A DNA stretch of 9,433 nt from CAZIVO01 sp964542765 (GCA_964542765.1 CAZIVO010000128.1:1-9433); one strand, 5' to 3'; positions 1-6,558 are shown, counted from the first letter of the stretch. Numbers and translations are program-made. Notes: generated by a model from the sequence alone, not told the origin.

Positions 1-447
1 CAATGCCAAGGCCACCCCGGCAGGACTTCCCGGCACACCGACCGCCGTCGCACCGCGACGGCTCTTGTCCGGATCAACGCTGCCGTCATTCTTGAGGTAC
101 ATGTCGCGATGACCACGCCCCGGAGCGGTCTCGCGAAAATCTATGGCAGCGCTACGGCCATCGGCCAAACGAATCACCATGAAGCCACCGCCGCCAAGAT
201 TGCCAGCCGCTGGAAAGGTTACCGCGAGCGTCAAGAAGGTCGCGACCGCTGCATCGACGGCATTGCCACCGGAGCGCAGCACCTCCAACCCCACCTGTGA
301 AGCATGCTTCTCGGCGGATACCACGGCCCCCTTGTTACCACGTGCGACCAGCCCCTCATCGGCGAGGCGCCCGCCGGAACCCTGGCCAAGCCCGAGCCCC
401 AGCAACCCACCGATGATCCAGGAAAGCCGGCGCGAACCAACCCTCAC
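1..447 (-). CDS. ggt: Gamma-glutamyltransferase (N-terminal part, runs off left edge)
   Basis: Reading leftward from a GTG at 447-445 gives 149 open codons with no stop before the window edge. The translation matches the N-terminal part of the gamma-glutamyltranspeptidase large subunit: 'RSGGNAVDAAVA' (about residues 58-69), 'AGNLGGGGFM' (81-90) and 'DFRETAP' (103-109). In the family, the Arg of the last motif binds the gamma-glutamyl carboxylate. The enzyme cleaves or transfers the gamma-glutamyl group of glutathione-like compounds outside the cytoplasm and self-processes at a Thr, which would lie beyond the edge. Residues 5-20 ('SRRLSW' followed by a Gly/Leu-rich hydrophobic run) look like an export signal; the twin Arg is Tat-like, but Sec export is equally possible. 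The GTG start overlaps the TGA of the upstream NIL gene by 4 nt, with GGAG-like purines just upstream, suggesting translational coupling. Identity is secure; the exact start is slightly less so. Confidence 0.93.
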   Translation of the reverse strand, partial: MRVGSRRLSWIIGGLLGLGLGQGSGGRLADEGLVARGNKGAVVSAEKHASQVGLEVLRSGGNAVDAAVATFLTLAVTFPAAGNLGGGGFMVIRLADGRSAAIDFRETAPGRGHRDMYLKNDGSVDPDKSRRGATAVGVPGSPAGVALAL

Positions 448-689
448 TCCGCCCCGCTCCCACGCTGCGAGCCCTCGGAGATGCCTATTCCATCCTGGTT
501 TCGCAGATACTCGAATACCCGCTCGATCTCCGCCTCTTCACCTTCGAGTTCGAGAGCGATGAAGCCCCCCTCCTCGGTCACGGAGGCACCTCGAATATTG
601 ACAACAACATCGAAGTTGCGATTCAGGTGGTACAGCAGTGGTTGCTGCACATGGTCTTGTGAGAACTCAAACTGGACGTGGCGTTTCAT
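444..689 (-). CDS. Small NIL-domain protein
   Basis: An 81-residue protein from an ATG at 689-687; a TTG 24 nt further upstream is a less likely start. Nearly the whole chain looks like a NIL domain: the N-terminal strand 'KRHVQFEF', a helix over 'QPLLYHLNRNFDVVVN', then 'IRGASVTEEGGFIALELEG' and a final helix 'EAEIERVFEYLR'. NIL domains are ferredoxin-fold modules at the C-terminus of the methionine importer ATPase MetN, where they sense methionine, and they also occur fused to ferredoxins. Stand-alone versions have no settled function. No signal peptide or membrane segment is visible, so it should be cytoplasmic. Its TGA (446-444) overlaps the GTG of the gamma-glutamyltransferase gene, so the two are probably co-translated. 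A link to thiol or methionine status is inference. The last eight residues or so (Gly/Ser/Glu-rich) are a tail outside the fold. Confidence 0.82.
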   Translation of the reverse strand: MKRHVQFEFSQDHVQQPLLYHLNRNFDVVVNIRGASVTEEGGFIALELEGEEAEIERVFEYLRNQDGIGISEGSQRGSGAE

Positions 690-797
690 GGGCAAAAAAC
701 AGTTCCTCGGCAATCGGTACGAAACTACAACTCTACTCGGCTGCAGCGCTCTTGATCCAGACGTTCGTCGGATCTAGGGTTGGGCCAATCATGTCGA

Positions 798-871
798 GGT
801 GGCGTAGCCAAGTGGTTAGGCAACGGATTGCAAATCCGTGAACGCGGGTTCGATTCCCGCCGCCACCTCCA
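798..871 (+). tRNA. tRNA-Cys (anticodon GCA)
   Basis: A complete cloverleaf. The acceptor arm pairs ggtggcg (798-804) with cgccacc (861-867), followed by discriminator T868 and an encoded CCA (869-871). The anticodon stem acgga/tccgt (823-827, 835-839) encloses the loop ttgcaaa with GCA at 830-832. The T-arm reads cgggttcgattcccg. The U73 discriminator is typical of tRNA-Cys. It lies between the minus-strand NIL and propeller genes and is oriented opposite to both. Confidence 0.97.
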
Positions 872-947
872 TTTCCCGCGACCGGAGCTTTCCTCCGCCA
901 AATGACACAAATCCTTTATTTGAATCGCCTTGTGTAATTTCTCCTGG

Positions 948-978
948 AAAAATCATGCCGCCACGGCTTCTCAGCATG
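948..978 (-). terminator. Possible terminator downstream of the propeller gene
   Basis: On the minus strand, CATGC...GCATG (978-954) can pair, with an alternative inner GCCG-TGG-CGGC stem, and is followed at once by ATTTTT (953-948). It lies about 100 nt after the stop of the propeller gene. The stem is short, so the call is tentative. The rest of the 872-1074 spacer shows only a weak acacaa/ttgtgt inverted repeat (905-935) and no convincing gene. Confidence 0.3.
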
Positions 979-1074
979 GTCAGAGCAAAACAGACACTCC
1001 GATCGTCGCTCACAGACCGGTTTGAACATCTCCAGCGGCCCCGTGACTCTCGCCCTATTTCTCGCAACTCCCTC

Positions 1075-2544
1075 TCACCGTGCGGTATCCCGTGATGGGA
1101 TCTCGTTAAGCGTGTAGTAGGCCACCGGATGAAGCAGAGGCTGCCCCTTCTTCGAACGTACGCCTTTCGCTCGCAGCTCATGGATGTGACCCCTGGCGAG
1201 CCCGCTCACATGAAGGCGTGCCGACCGACCATCCGAAGAGGTCACGACCTTGGTGATCTCCAGTTTTGACTGATCCACGACCGGGCTGCCGTATTGCTTA
1301 CGATACAGGTAGGTGTATGCCTCCATCTCATACGACGATGGGTCCTTGGCCGTCTTCGCATCAACGGGCATCGTGAACTTGATCACGAACCCATCGGATC
1401 GCGCACTCATGGTGAGGATCTCGAATGGGACCTTGCCGCTCCAGTCGACGCGTTCCAGAGCAAAACGCTTGCCGCCGCGCGCGCCCCAACCTCGGTCAGT
1501 GCCACCGACGAACAAGGAACCGCCCGGCGTCATCAGCATCGACACATTGCCCGAACCGAATCCCTTGAGGAAGGGGAAGGCTGCCCCCTGGTAGATACCA
1601 TTCACCTTCTCGAGATAAACTCTTTGCACTTCGGAATAGGTCTGCTCGGCGATGAACAACTGATTCTCGAAGGGCCCGAAGTTGCCGCCGGTCGTGTCGC
1701 AGGCAATCCCGGCCGGCGACTGACCCATCTTGCCATGCGGAAGCAATATCGGCGGCGGCACATACACAGGAATTCGTTCACGCTCGTTGTGAATGCGGCT
1801 GTCGGTCTTCGGATCCGCCGGACGGCTGCCAATGGCATCGGTCAGCTCGTAAGAAACATTGCCGCTCGGATTGCCCTGGAATGAACCCGGGCGCAGATGT
1901 TTGAGCGAGCTGGTACCGTTCCAGGGACCCTGATTGTCGCAATAGAAGGCTTCGCCCAGATGATTCAAACCGATCCCACCGGGAGAGCGGATGCCGCTGG
2001 CCGTCGGCACGATGCGACCATCGGGATAAACGCGCATGCACCAGCCGCGGTAGTCGCTCTTGCTCGAGCCCGATCCAGTCAGGCAAAGCACCACCCAGAT
2101 CGCTTCATCAGGGTCGTGTCGGCTACCGAAGGCATATTCGTGATAGTCGCCATTGATGCCCCAACCATCGCTGACGACCTCGAAGACATCAGCACGGCCA
2201 TCGCCATCGCTATCCTTGAGTCGACTGACATCGCTACGTTGAGTCACGTAAAGCCAGCCCTCGTGCCAGGACAGACCCAGCGGTTCGTGTAGCCCGCGCG
2301 CATACAAGGTGAAAGCAGCGCGATCGGCCGGGGTGCCGAAGGCATGCTTGATCGTGTAGAGATCCCCGCGTCGCGAACCGGCGGCGATCACCTTGCCCGG
2401 CAGAAGCTCCAGGGTACCGCACTCGAGCACAACACCGTCAGGAATAGGGATCTCGGTGATCGGATAGAAGTCACTCTCTTTCGGCTGCTGCGCGAAGGCC
2501 ACCGAGCAAAAGAGAACAGCAATGATCAGAGTCGGTTTCATCAT
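1075..2544 (-). CDS. Exported beta-propeller, sorbosone/glucose dehydrogenase-like (PVC type)
   Basis: A 489-residue protein from the ATG at 2544-2542, which overlaps the last base of the upstream stop. ATGs at 2553 and 2541 are alternatives; all keep the signal peptide 'LIIAVLFCSVAFA', cut near AFA|QQ. Residues about 35-370 carry propeller-like repeats such as 'GLHEPLGLSWHEGWLYVTQ' and 'IRSPGGIGLNHLGEAFYCDN', plus an acidic calcium-type loop 'DSDGDGRADVFE' (111-122). Residues 370-485 form an Ig-like tail with 'KFTMPVDAKTAKDPSSYEM' and 'LLHPVAYYTLNEIP'. This matches the large PVC-bacterial family annotated as membrane-bound dehydrogenase or DUF7133-like proteins. Such proteins often continue into a cytochrome c domain; here no CxxCH motif exists. 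The substrate is unknown. Catalysis and the cofactor (PQQ is the usual guess) are inferred from distant family members. It is translationally linked to the copper/PA14 gene. Confidence 0.78.
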   Translation of the reverse strand: MMKPTLIIAVLFCSVAFAQQPKESDFYPITEIPIPDGVVLECGTLELLPGKVIAAGSRRGDLYTIKHAFGTPADRAAFTLYARGLHEPLGLSWHEGWLYVTQRSDVSRLKDSDGDGRADVFEVVSDGWGINGDYHEYAFGSRHDPDEAIWVVLCLTGSGSSKSDYRGWCMRVYPDGRIVPTASGIRSPGGIGLNHLGEAFYCDNQGPWNGTSSLKHLRPGSFQGNPSGNVSYELTDAIGSRPADPKTDSRIHNERERIPVYVPPPILLPHGKMGQSPAGIACDTTGGNFGPFENQLFIAEQTYSEVQRVYLEKVNGIYQGAAFPFLKGFGSGNVSMLMTPGGSLFVGGTDRGWGARGGKRFALERVDWSGKVPFEILTMSARSDGFVIKFTMPVDAKTAKDPSSYEMEAYTYLYRKQYGSPVVDQSKLEITKVVTSSDGRSARLHVSGLARGHIHELRAKGVRSKKGQPLLHPVAYYTLNEIPSRDTAR

Positions 2545-4361
2545 CAGTTCCATCCCAGCGTGTGGCGAATCCTGGTTTCCCCTTCACCCGGCGTGATCTC
2601 GAGCAACAACTCACTCCGCCCGCCGACACGGCGAACGACGGCCTCGCCAGCAGGTTGCTCGACAAGGCAGCGGAGCTTGCCATCCACCAACCATGCCCCA
2701 TCCGCTTGCTGCTCGATCTTGCCAGCGGCTGCAATCCGATACCAGAAACTACCCGGGGCCTGCGAACCCGTTGCACGCAGCGTCAGGCTTCGCCTGAAAA
2801 ACGGCGTGAAGGACTCTATCACCGGATCGAAGCGGTCCTCGACCTCCAGGCCATGGAAGGTGTAGCGGAAGGTCGGCTTACGCTCGGCATCGAGAACATA
2901 GCCACGGAAGGTGTAGCCATCGGCAGGTTTTGCCTTTCCTGACGGCAACACCGCAGGCCACTTCGCATCGCTTTTACCAAGAACTGCGAAGGGAACCCCG
3001 GGCGACAACTTCAGGACGTCGCTGCCCATCGGCGGCTCGAATCCCTGGCCACGGCCCGTCCAGTGCCTACCCGCATTCATGAACTTGCCGCGCCACAACA
3101 GCGCCACATCGAGATGATTGGCGTCATAGGCGAGATGAATCTGCTCGGGATAGCCAACGCCGATCGCGCGCGCGCCAGCATCCTCGATGAAATTGCGGTA
3201 GATGATGGCCTCGCCATCGGCCACGAGTTCGATCCCCGGGGCCGAATTGCCGCCGGAAATGCGCTCCTTCGAGAGGCGACGATTCTTGAAGCCGGGGCCC
3301 GACCACTCCATGGCGATATTCTCCCCGCCGTTGCGCTCGAAGAAGCGCACCTCGAGGGAATGTCTACCAGCCGTGAGGCTCACCCTTCCGGAAACCGTCT
3401 TCTTGCCGTGGACGCCATCATTATCGAGCATGCGCTTGCCGTCGATATGAAGGGATGATCCGTCATCGGATGCCAGCTTGAATTCGTATTCACCACCGAC
3501 CGGGGCATGCAGTGTCCCATTGAATACGAGACCGAACTCGTCGCCCTTCTTCTTCGGGTCGAGACTCAAGAGATTGTCGGCCATCACGCCCTCAGCAATG
3601 GGTTCGAGCTTCGAGAAGTCCGGCAGCTTGTTCCATTGCCCACGAAAGAGTCGGTACCGCAAATCAACCAGCCCGCTCCTCCTGTCACTGACCACCATCA
3701 CGCCATTCATCATCATCGCATGGCCGGGGAAGGTGCACACGTAAGGGTAAAGCCCACCCTTCGCCGGAGCCTTGAACCAAAGGGAGTGCGACTCCTTGGC
3801 ATACACCATGCCCGATGCATGCATCACCCGCGCATGCTTGGGGACCCACTCCTTGGCAAAACCATCACCCTCGAGTTTCCACGCAGCCTGCGCAACCTCG
3901 AGTCCCTTGTCGTCGGCGGGCGGTCGACAAATGATCAGGTTGTGCGGCATGTCGTCGAGATTGCGTAAGATCAGGCGAACCTTGGCTTTCGGCGGCACCT
4001 CGATGCGCACCTTGTCGTACTTCATCTGCGCACGCAGGGTCGTGATCACGATGGTGACATCAGGATCACCAAAGCCGGCAGGGGGTGAGTTGCGCTTCCA
4101 CCACTTCTCGATGACCGCCCGATCCGCATCACAAAAGACAGCAATCGGAATTCGTGTGCGGCGGCCATCGGCACGCAACAACTCGGCATGACCCCCTTGC
4201 ACTCCGACGAGTTCACCAGGGAAGGCCTCATCGGTCCGGCTTCGCCACTCACGGTCGATGACAGGGATCGCGGCAACACCAGGAGCGTGCTCGTGTGCAT
4301 CCTCCTGGCAAGGAACAGGTGCCAGCAAGATCGCGAACACCAGCAGTCGGGGGGACTTCAT
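2544..4361 (-). CDS. Exported fusion: SHD1-like + type-1 copper (plastocyanin/azurin-like) + PA14 protein
   Basis: A 605-residue protein with a signal peptide (1-19, 'LLVFAILLAPVPC'); Pro before Cys18 makes a lipoprotein unlikely. Residues about 37-90 resemble the SHD1 module common in PVC bacteria ('REWRSRTDEAFPGELVGVQG' onward to 'CDADRAVIEKWW'). Residues 100-225 are a cupredoxin: His140 in 'MPHNLII', then Cys209, His214 and Met218 in 'VCTFPGHAMMMNGVMVV'. The Cys+5 His, +4 Met spacing equals that of azurin, so a type-1 copper site is expected. Residues about 230-365 form a PA14 domain ('GEYEFKLASDDGSSLHIDGK', 'VHGKKTVSGRVSLTAGRHSL'), usually carbohydrate- or surface-binding. Residues 375-605 are a beta-rich domain seen in PVC proteins ('IYRNFIEDAGARAIGVGYPE') that I cannot name securely. 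Its TGA overlaps the ATG of the propeller gene by one base. An electron-transfer role is inferred. No obvious SD precedes the start. Confidence 0.83.
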   Translation of the reverse strand: MKSPRLLVFAILLAPVPCQEDAHEHAPGVAAIPVIDREWRSRTDEAFPGELVGVQGGHAELLRADGRRTRIPIAVFCDADRAVIEKWWKRNSPPAGFGDPDVTIVITTLRAQMKYDKVRIEVPPKAKVRLILRNLDDMPHNLIICRPPADDKGLEVAQAAWKLEGDGFAKEWVPKHARVMHASGMVYAKESHSLWFKAPAKGGLYPYVCTFPGHAMMMNGVMVVSDRRSGLVDLRYRLFRGQWNKLPDFSKLEPIAEGVMADNLLSLDPKKKGDEFGLVFNGTLHAPVGGEYEFKLASDDGSSLHIDGKRMLDNDGVHGKKTVSGRVSLTAGRHSLEVRFFERNGGENIAMEWSGPGFKNRRLSKERISGGNSAPGIELVADGEAIIYRNFIEDAGARAIGVGYPEQIHLAYDANHLDVALLWRGKFMNAGRHWTGRGQGFEPPMGSDVLKLSPGVPFAVLGKSDAKWPAVLPSGKAKPADGYTFRGYVLDAERKPTFRYTFHGLEVEDRFDPVIESFTPFFRRSLTLRATGSQAPGSFWYRIAAAGKIEQQADGAWLVDGKLRCLVEQPAGEAVVRRVGGRSELLLEITPGEGETRIRHTLGWN

Positions 4362-4369
4362 CGCGCGGA

Positions 4370-4375
4370 AGTATA
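4370..4375 (-). promoter_or_regulatory. -10-like TATACT just before the copper/PA14 gene
   Basis: The minus strand reads TATACT at 4375-4370, nine bases before the ATG, with no clear -35 at 16-18 bp. If used, transcription would begin only a few bases before the start codon, giving a leaderless or nearly leaderless mRNA. That fits the lack of a Shine-Dalgarno sequence but remains a guess from one hexamer. The 4362-4564 spacer otherwise holds no gene I can support. Confidence 0.25.
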
Positions 4376-4564
4376 GCGTTGCACTCGCTACCCGTCTTGA
4401 ACCGGAACAACTCGGATCGGCTATGCAGCGAACTGCGCCATGCTTTGCTCCAGCCGCCTACATCCTGCTCGCCGTCACTTTTTTTGGCCTGCCATGGCTG
4501 CAAAGAACCGTGTGATTACCTACCTCGCCACCCTCCTGCAGGCCCGCGAGCAGTTCCTGCATCT

Positions 4565-5149
4565 TCACCCATCCGTCTCGCATGGGCCTTCACCGAGGAC
4601 CATCGGGCCACGCAATTCATCGGCCCTCTCGGAACCGAGGAGTTCGCCAACCAAAGCCAATGCAAACTCGAAGGAACTGCCGGGACCCCGACTGGTGATC
4701 AGTTCACGATCCACCACCACCGCGTCCTCTCGGTACTGCCCATGCCCCGAAACCGCTTCACGAACCGAAGGATGGGAGGTCAAGGCATACCCTTCGAACA
4801 CACCATGGGCCACCAGAGCGCACGGGGCCGCACAGATCGCGGCCACCTTCCTCCCTTCGCCATGCTGCCGTCTCAAAAGCCCGGCAACCTCGTCCGAGCG
4901 GCTCAACCGCTCAGACCCCTCGAGGCCGCCCGGCAATACCAGCAGGTCAAATTCCCCCCTGACCTCTTCAAGCCCGAGATCGGGGAGGATCCGGACTCCG
5001 CGGCTACAGATAACGGGCTCAGCACCCGAGACACCTGCCAGCGTGACCTCTATCTCGGCGCGCCGAAGGACGTCCACGATGATGGTGGTCTCCATCTCTT
5101 CGGCACCATGGGCCAGAAGAACCAGAACGGTCGGGCATCTTGTCGTCAT
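4565..5149 (-). CDS. DJ-1/PfpI family protein (canonical DJ-1 type)
   Basis: The 194-residue protein starts at the ATG at 5149-5147. The reading frame stays open further upstream, but that translation is low-complexity acidic and is antisense to another gene, so it is excluded. The fold opens with 'TVLVLLAHGAEEMET', which carries the conserved acidic residue (Glu20) that pairs with the reactive cysteine. The nucleophile elbow is 'VAAICAAPCALVAH', with Cys106. The end reads 'LITSRGPGSSFEFALALVGEL', almost the same as human DJ-1 and E. coli YajL. 'CSRGVRILPD' (48-57) also follows DJ-1 closely. Members act on methylglyoxal-type carbonyls or protect against oxidative stress; the exact reaction is debated. 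Length is normal (DJ-1 has 189 residues) and no signal peptide is present, so it is cytosolic. It is divergent from a small membrane-protein gene and 203 nt upstream of the copper/PA14 gene on the same strand. Confidence 0.92.
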   Translation of the reverse strand: MTTRCPTVLVLLAHGAEEMETTIIVDVLRRAEIEVTLAGVSGAEPVICSRGVRILPDLGLEEVRGEFDLLVLPGGLEGSERLSRSDEVAGLLRRQHGEGRKVAAICAAPCALVAHGVFEGYALTSHPSVREAVSGHGQYREDAVVVDRELITSRGPGSSFEFALALVGELLGSERADELRGPMVLGEGPCETDG

Positions 5150-5185
5150 CGAAGTTGCAGAAGACGTGGATCCGGTGCGCTGGCG

Positions 5186-5193
5186 ACTATACT
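5186..5193. promoter_or_regulatory. Overlapping divergent -10 elements (ACTATACT)
   Basis: In the 57-bp gap between the divergent DJ-1 and small membrane-protein genes, the octamer ACTATACT contains TATACT on the plus strand (5188-5193) and TATAGT on the minus strand (5191-5186). Each is close to the sigma-70 -10 consensus and suitably placed, about 36 nt before the DJ-1 ATG and about 14 nt before the plus-strand ATG. A TCGTCA at a 16-bp spacer is a fair minus-strand -35; the plus side has none that is clear. Confidence 0.4.
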
Positions 5194-5206
5194 TCTCTAT
5201 CAGCGG

Positions 5207-5452
5207 ATGACGATCACTGTCCGCCTGAGCTTTTCCATGTTCGCACGCATCCTCAGCTGGTTCGTCTTCTCGGTTCTGATCACCATCGACATCGTCTTGT
5301 CGCTGGTGATCGTCATCGCCTTCTACATCCCCTGGGTAGCCCTGAAAGCGATCGTCTTCGCCGTGGTGAGCAAAGTCCGGCCCAAATCCGCTGACGAGAA
5401 CAAGCCCGAGGACTCCCGCTCCGGGTCGGCTCCCGCCCAGGGCAATGGCTAG
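5207..5452 (+). CDS. Small membrane protein of unknown function
   Basis: An 81-residue reading frame from the ATG at 5207; the Met at 5237 is an alternative that would give 71 residues. Not recognised as a known family. Residues 12-55 are almost continuously hydrophobic ('FVFSVLITIDIVLSLVIVIAFY', a Pro-Trp at 42-43, then 'VALKAIVFAVV'), which fits one long or two closely spaced membrane helices with a Pro-Trp break. A basic stretch 'SKVRPK' and a charged, disordered tail rich in Glu, Ser, Pro and Gly follow, as in genuine small membrane proteins. The gene fills the space between the divergent DJ-1 promoter and tRNA-Leu. The opposite strand is also open here, but it translates to an implausible Asp/Glu/Arg-rich string, which supports the plus-strand reading. 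There is no clear ribosome-binding site. Confidence 0.5.
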   Translation: MTITVRLSFSMFARILSWFVFSVLITIDIVLSLVIVIAFYIPWVALKAIVFAVVSKVRPKSADENKPEDSRSGSAPAQGNG

Positions 5453-5521
5453 CAACCATGAGACAGAAGCAAACGCACTCCCCCTTACCAGCCATGGTAG
5501 ATGTAGAGCGGACCGCACAGG

Positions 5522-5527
5522 TATAGT
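5522..5527 (+). promoter_or_regulatory. -10 element (TATAGT) of tRNA-Leu
   Basis: TATAGT lies ten bases before the mature 5' end of tRNA-Leu, a normal spacing for a tRNA promoter with a very short leader. No strong -35 box is seen at 16-18 bp upstream. Confidence 0.4.
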
Positions 5528-5537
5528 CCTTGAGTAT

Positions 5538-5626
5538 GCGGGGATGGCGAAATCGGCAGACGCAGCGGACTTAAAATCCGCTGGGAGGAAACTCCCGTCC
5601 GGGTTCGAGTCCCGGTCCCCGCACCA
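5538..5626 (+). tRNA. tRNA-Leu (anticodon UAA)
   Basis: A class II tRNA. The acceptor arm pairs gcgggga (5538-5544) with tccccgc (5616-5622), with discriminator A5623 and an encoded CCA (5624-5626). The anticodon stem gcgga/tccgc encloses cttaaaa, with TAA at 5572-5574. The long variable arm gggag-gaaa-ctccc and the T-arm ccgggttcgagtcccgg are typical of leucine tRNA. The nth gene starts 68 nt downstream on the same strand. Confidence 0.97.
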
Positions 5627-5694
5627 TCATCTTGCTTTCATAACCTGCGCCTGGGCTGCCGAATGAATCAGACCAGTCATCAACCACGACCGCA

Positions 5695-6339
5695 GTGAAA
5701 CGCGCCGAGAAAGCCCGGAAGATCGAAGCGATCCTCGATGAGTTGATCCCTCGTCCACCGATCCCGCTCGACCACGACGACCCCTTCACCCTTCTCGTCG
5801 CCGTGGTTCTTTCGGCGCAGACCACCGATGAACAGGTCAACAAAGTAACACCCGCACTCTTCGCAAAGGCATCGACACCCGAGGCTCTCGCCAGCCTTCG
5901 GGTAGAAAAAATCCACGAACTCATCCGCACCTGCGGTCTGGCACCACAGAAGGCGCGCAACCTCAAAGGTCTTTCCGAACGCTTGCGAGACGAGCACGAC
6001 AGCATCGTTCCCGCCAAGATCGAAGAACTGGAAGAACTCCCGGGCGTCGGTCACAAGACCGCCAGCGTCGTCATGGCCCAGGCCTTCGATATTCCCGCCT
6101 TCCCGGTCGACACCCACATTCACCGCCTCGCTGCGCGCTGGGGCCTGTCCAAAGGCAGCACCGTGGAACGCACCGAGCGCGACCTCAAACCTCTTTTCCC
6201 GCGCTCGGCGTGGGGCAAGATCCACCTGCAGTTGATCGGCTTCGGCCGCCGTTACTGCCCGGCTCTACGCCACGACCTGCGCAACTGCCCTATCTGCTCA
6301 TGGGCGGCCACCAAGAAGAGGATTAGATCAGGCAAATAG
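5695..6339 (+). CDS. nth: Endonuclease III, DNA glycosylase/AP lyase, with altered C-terminus
   Basis: A 214-residue protein from a GTG start; the nearby ATG at 5663 is out of frame and soon stops. It removes oxidised pyrimidines and cleaves AP sites in base-excision repair. 'LSAQTTDEQVNKVTP' (39-53) is the conserved substrate-pocket region. The helix-hairpin-helix 'LPGVGHKTASVV' (115-126) carries catalytic Lys121, and 'VDTHIHRLA' (138-146) carries catalytic Asp139. The C-terminal loop has Cys188, Cys198 and Cys201 (C-x9-C-x2-C) but no fourth Cys at the position that completes the 4Fe-4S cluster in E. coli Nth (C-x6-C-x2-C-x5-C), so cluster binding is doubtful. The last codons (RSGK, stop 6337-6339) come from inserted DNA: a duplicate of the 3' end at 7999-8121 continues with 18 different, very basic residues after the shared 'KKRI', implying an ancestral length of 228. 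All catalytic parts remain, so activity is probably kept. Confidence 0.93.
   Translation: MKRAEKARKIEAILDELIPRPPIPLDHDDPFTLLVAVVLSAQTTDEQVNKVTPALFAKASTPEALASLRVEKIHELIRTCGLAPQKARNLKGLSERLRDEHDSIVPAKIEELEELPGVGHKTASVVMAQAFDIPAFPVDTHIHRLAARWGLSKGSTVERTERDLKPLFPRSAWGKIHLQLIGFGRRYCPALRHDLRNCPICSWAATKKRIRSGK
6259..6323 (+). repeat. 65-bp direct repeat, left copy (inside nth)
   Basis: Identical base for base to 7999-8063. It covers the nth codons from just after Cys188 into the Ile of 'KKRI'. Outside these limits the copies differ (C6258 against A7998; T6324 against C8064). If one mismatch is allowed, the match extends leftward by three bases. Confidence 0.97.
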
Positions 6340-6470
6340 TGCCGAGTTAGAGCCCTTCTCCCCTTGATCCTCAGCACTATCACAACCTGCCAAATAAGTG
6401 ACAGTTAGGTGCCGTTCGTAAACGTTTTTAGTCGGCAGCAGTGATGCTCAGAAGGCGAGAATTGGAACAG

Positions 6471-6494
6471 TTCTAGTGCGGGTTCTGGTGCGGG
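6471..6494 (+). repeat. Two tandem 12-bp units
   Basis: ttctagtgcggg (6471-6482) is followed directly by ttctggtgcggg (6483-6494), differing at one base. It lies in the noncoding left flank of the insert and could be a protein-binding site or a slippage product. Confidence 0.6.
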
Positions 6495-6552
6495 CTAAAG
6501 GAGTCCCAAAAATGGCGAGACACTGGTGTGAGAGGCTTTCGAATGAATCTGC

Positions 6553-6558
6553 TATTAT
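6553..6558 (+). promoter_or_regulatory. Possible -10 (TATTAT) of the secreted-protein gene
   Basis: TATTAT lies in the A/T-rich flank about 85 bases before the ATG at 6643, which would give a leader of roughly 80 nt. There is no clear -35 at the right spacing, so support is weak. Confidence 0.25.

Noticed and set aside
143..562. Pro/Ser-rich plus-strand frame over the left end
   Set aside because: It is antisense to ggt and the NIL gene, with no domain.
816..1181. Minus-strand frame ending in 'GIEPAFTDLQSVA'
   Set aside because: This well-known false peptide is the reverse complement of a tRNA gene (tRNA-Cys here).
4423..4515. Small hydrophobic plus-strand frame of 30 codons
   Set aside because: It is too short, has no ribosome-binding site and has only one weak hydrophobic patch; it may be chance.
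4295..5206. Long plus-strand open frame opposite the copper/PA14 start and DJ-1
   Set aside because: It is antisense to a clear DJ-1 gene, has a Pro/Arg/His-rich composition with no domain, and only its last 81 codons (from 5207) look like a protein.
5150..5518. 123-residue N-terminal extension of DJ-1 on the minus strand
   Set aside because: The Asp/Glu/Arg-rich low-complexity string is the antisense of a hydrophobic membrane segment; DJ-1 proteins begin at the ATG at 5149.
5571..6017. Minus-strand frame ending in 'GPGLEPGREFPPSGF'
   Set aside because: It is the antisense translation of tRNA-Leu and nth, a common misannotation.
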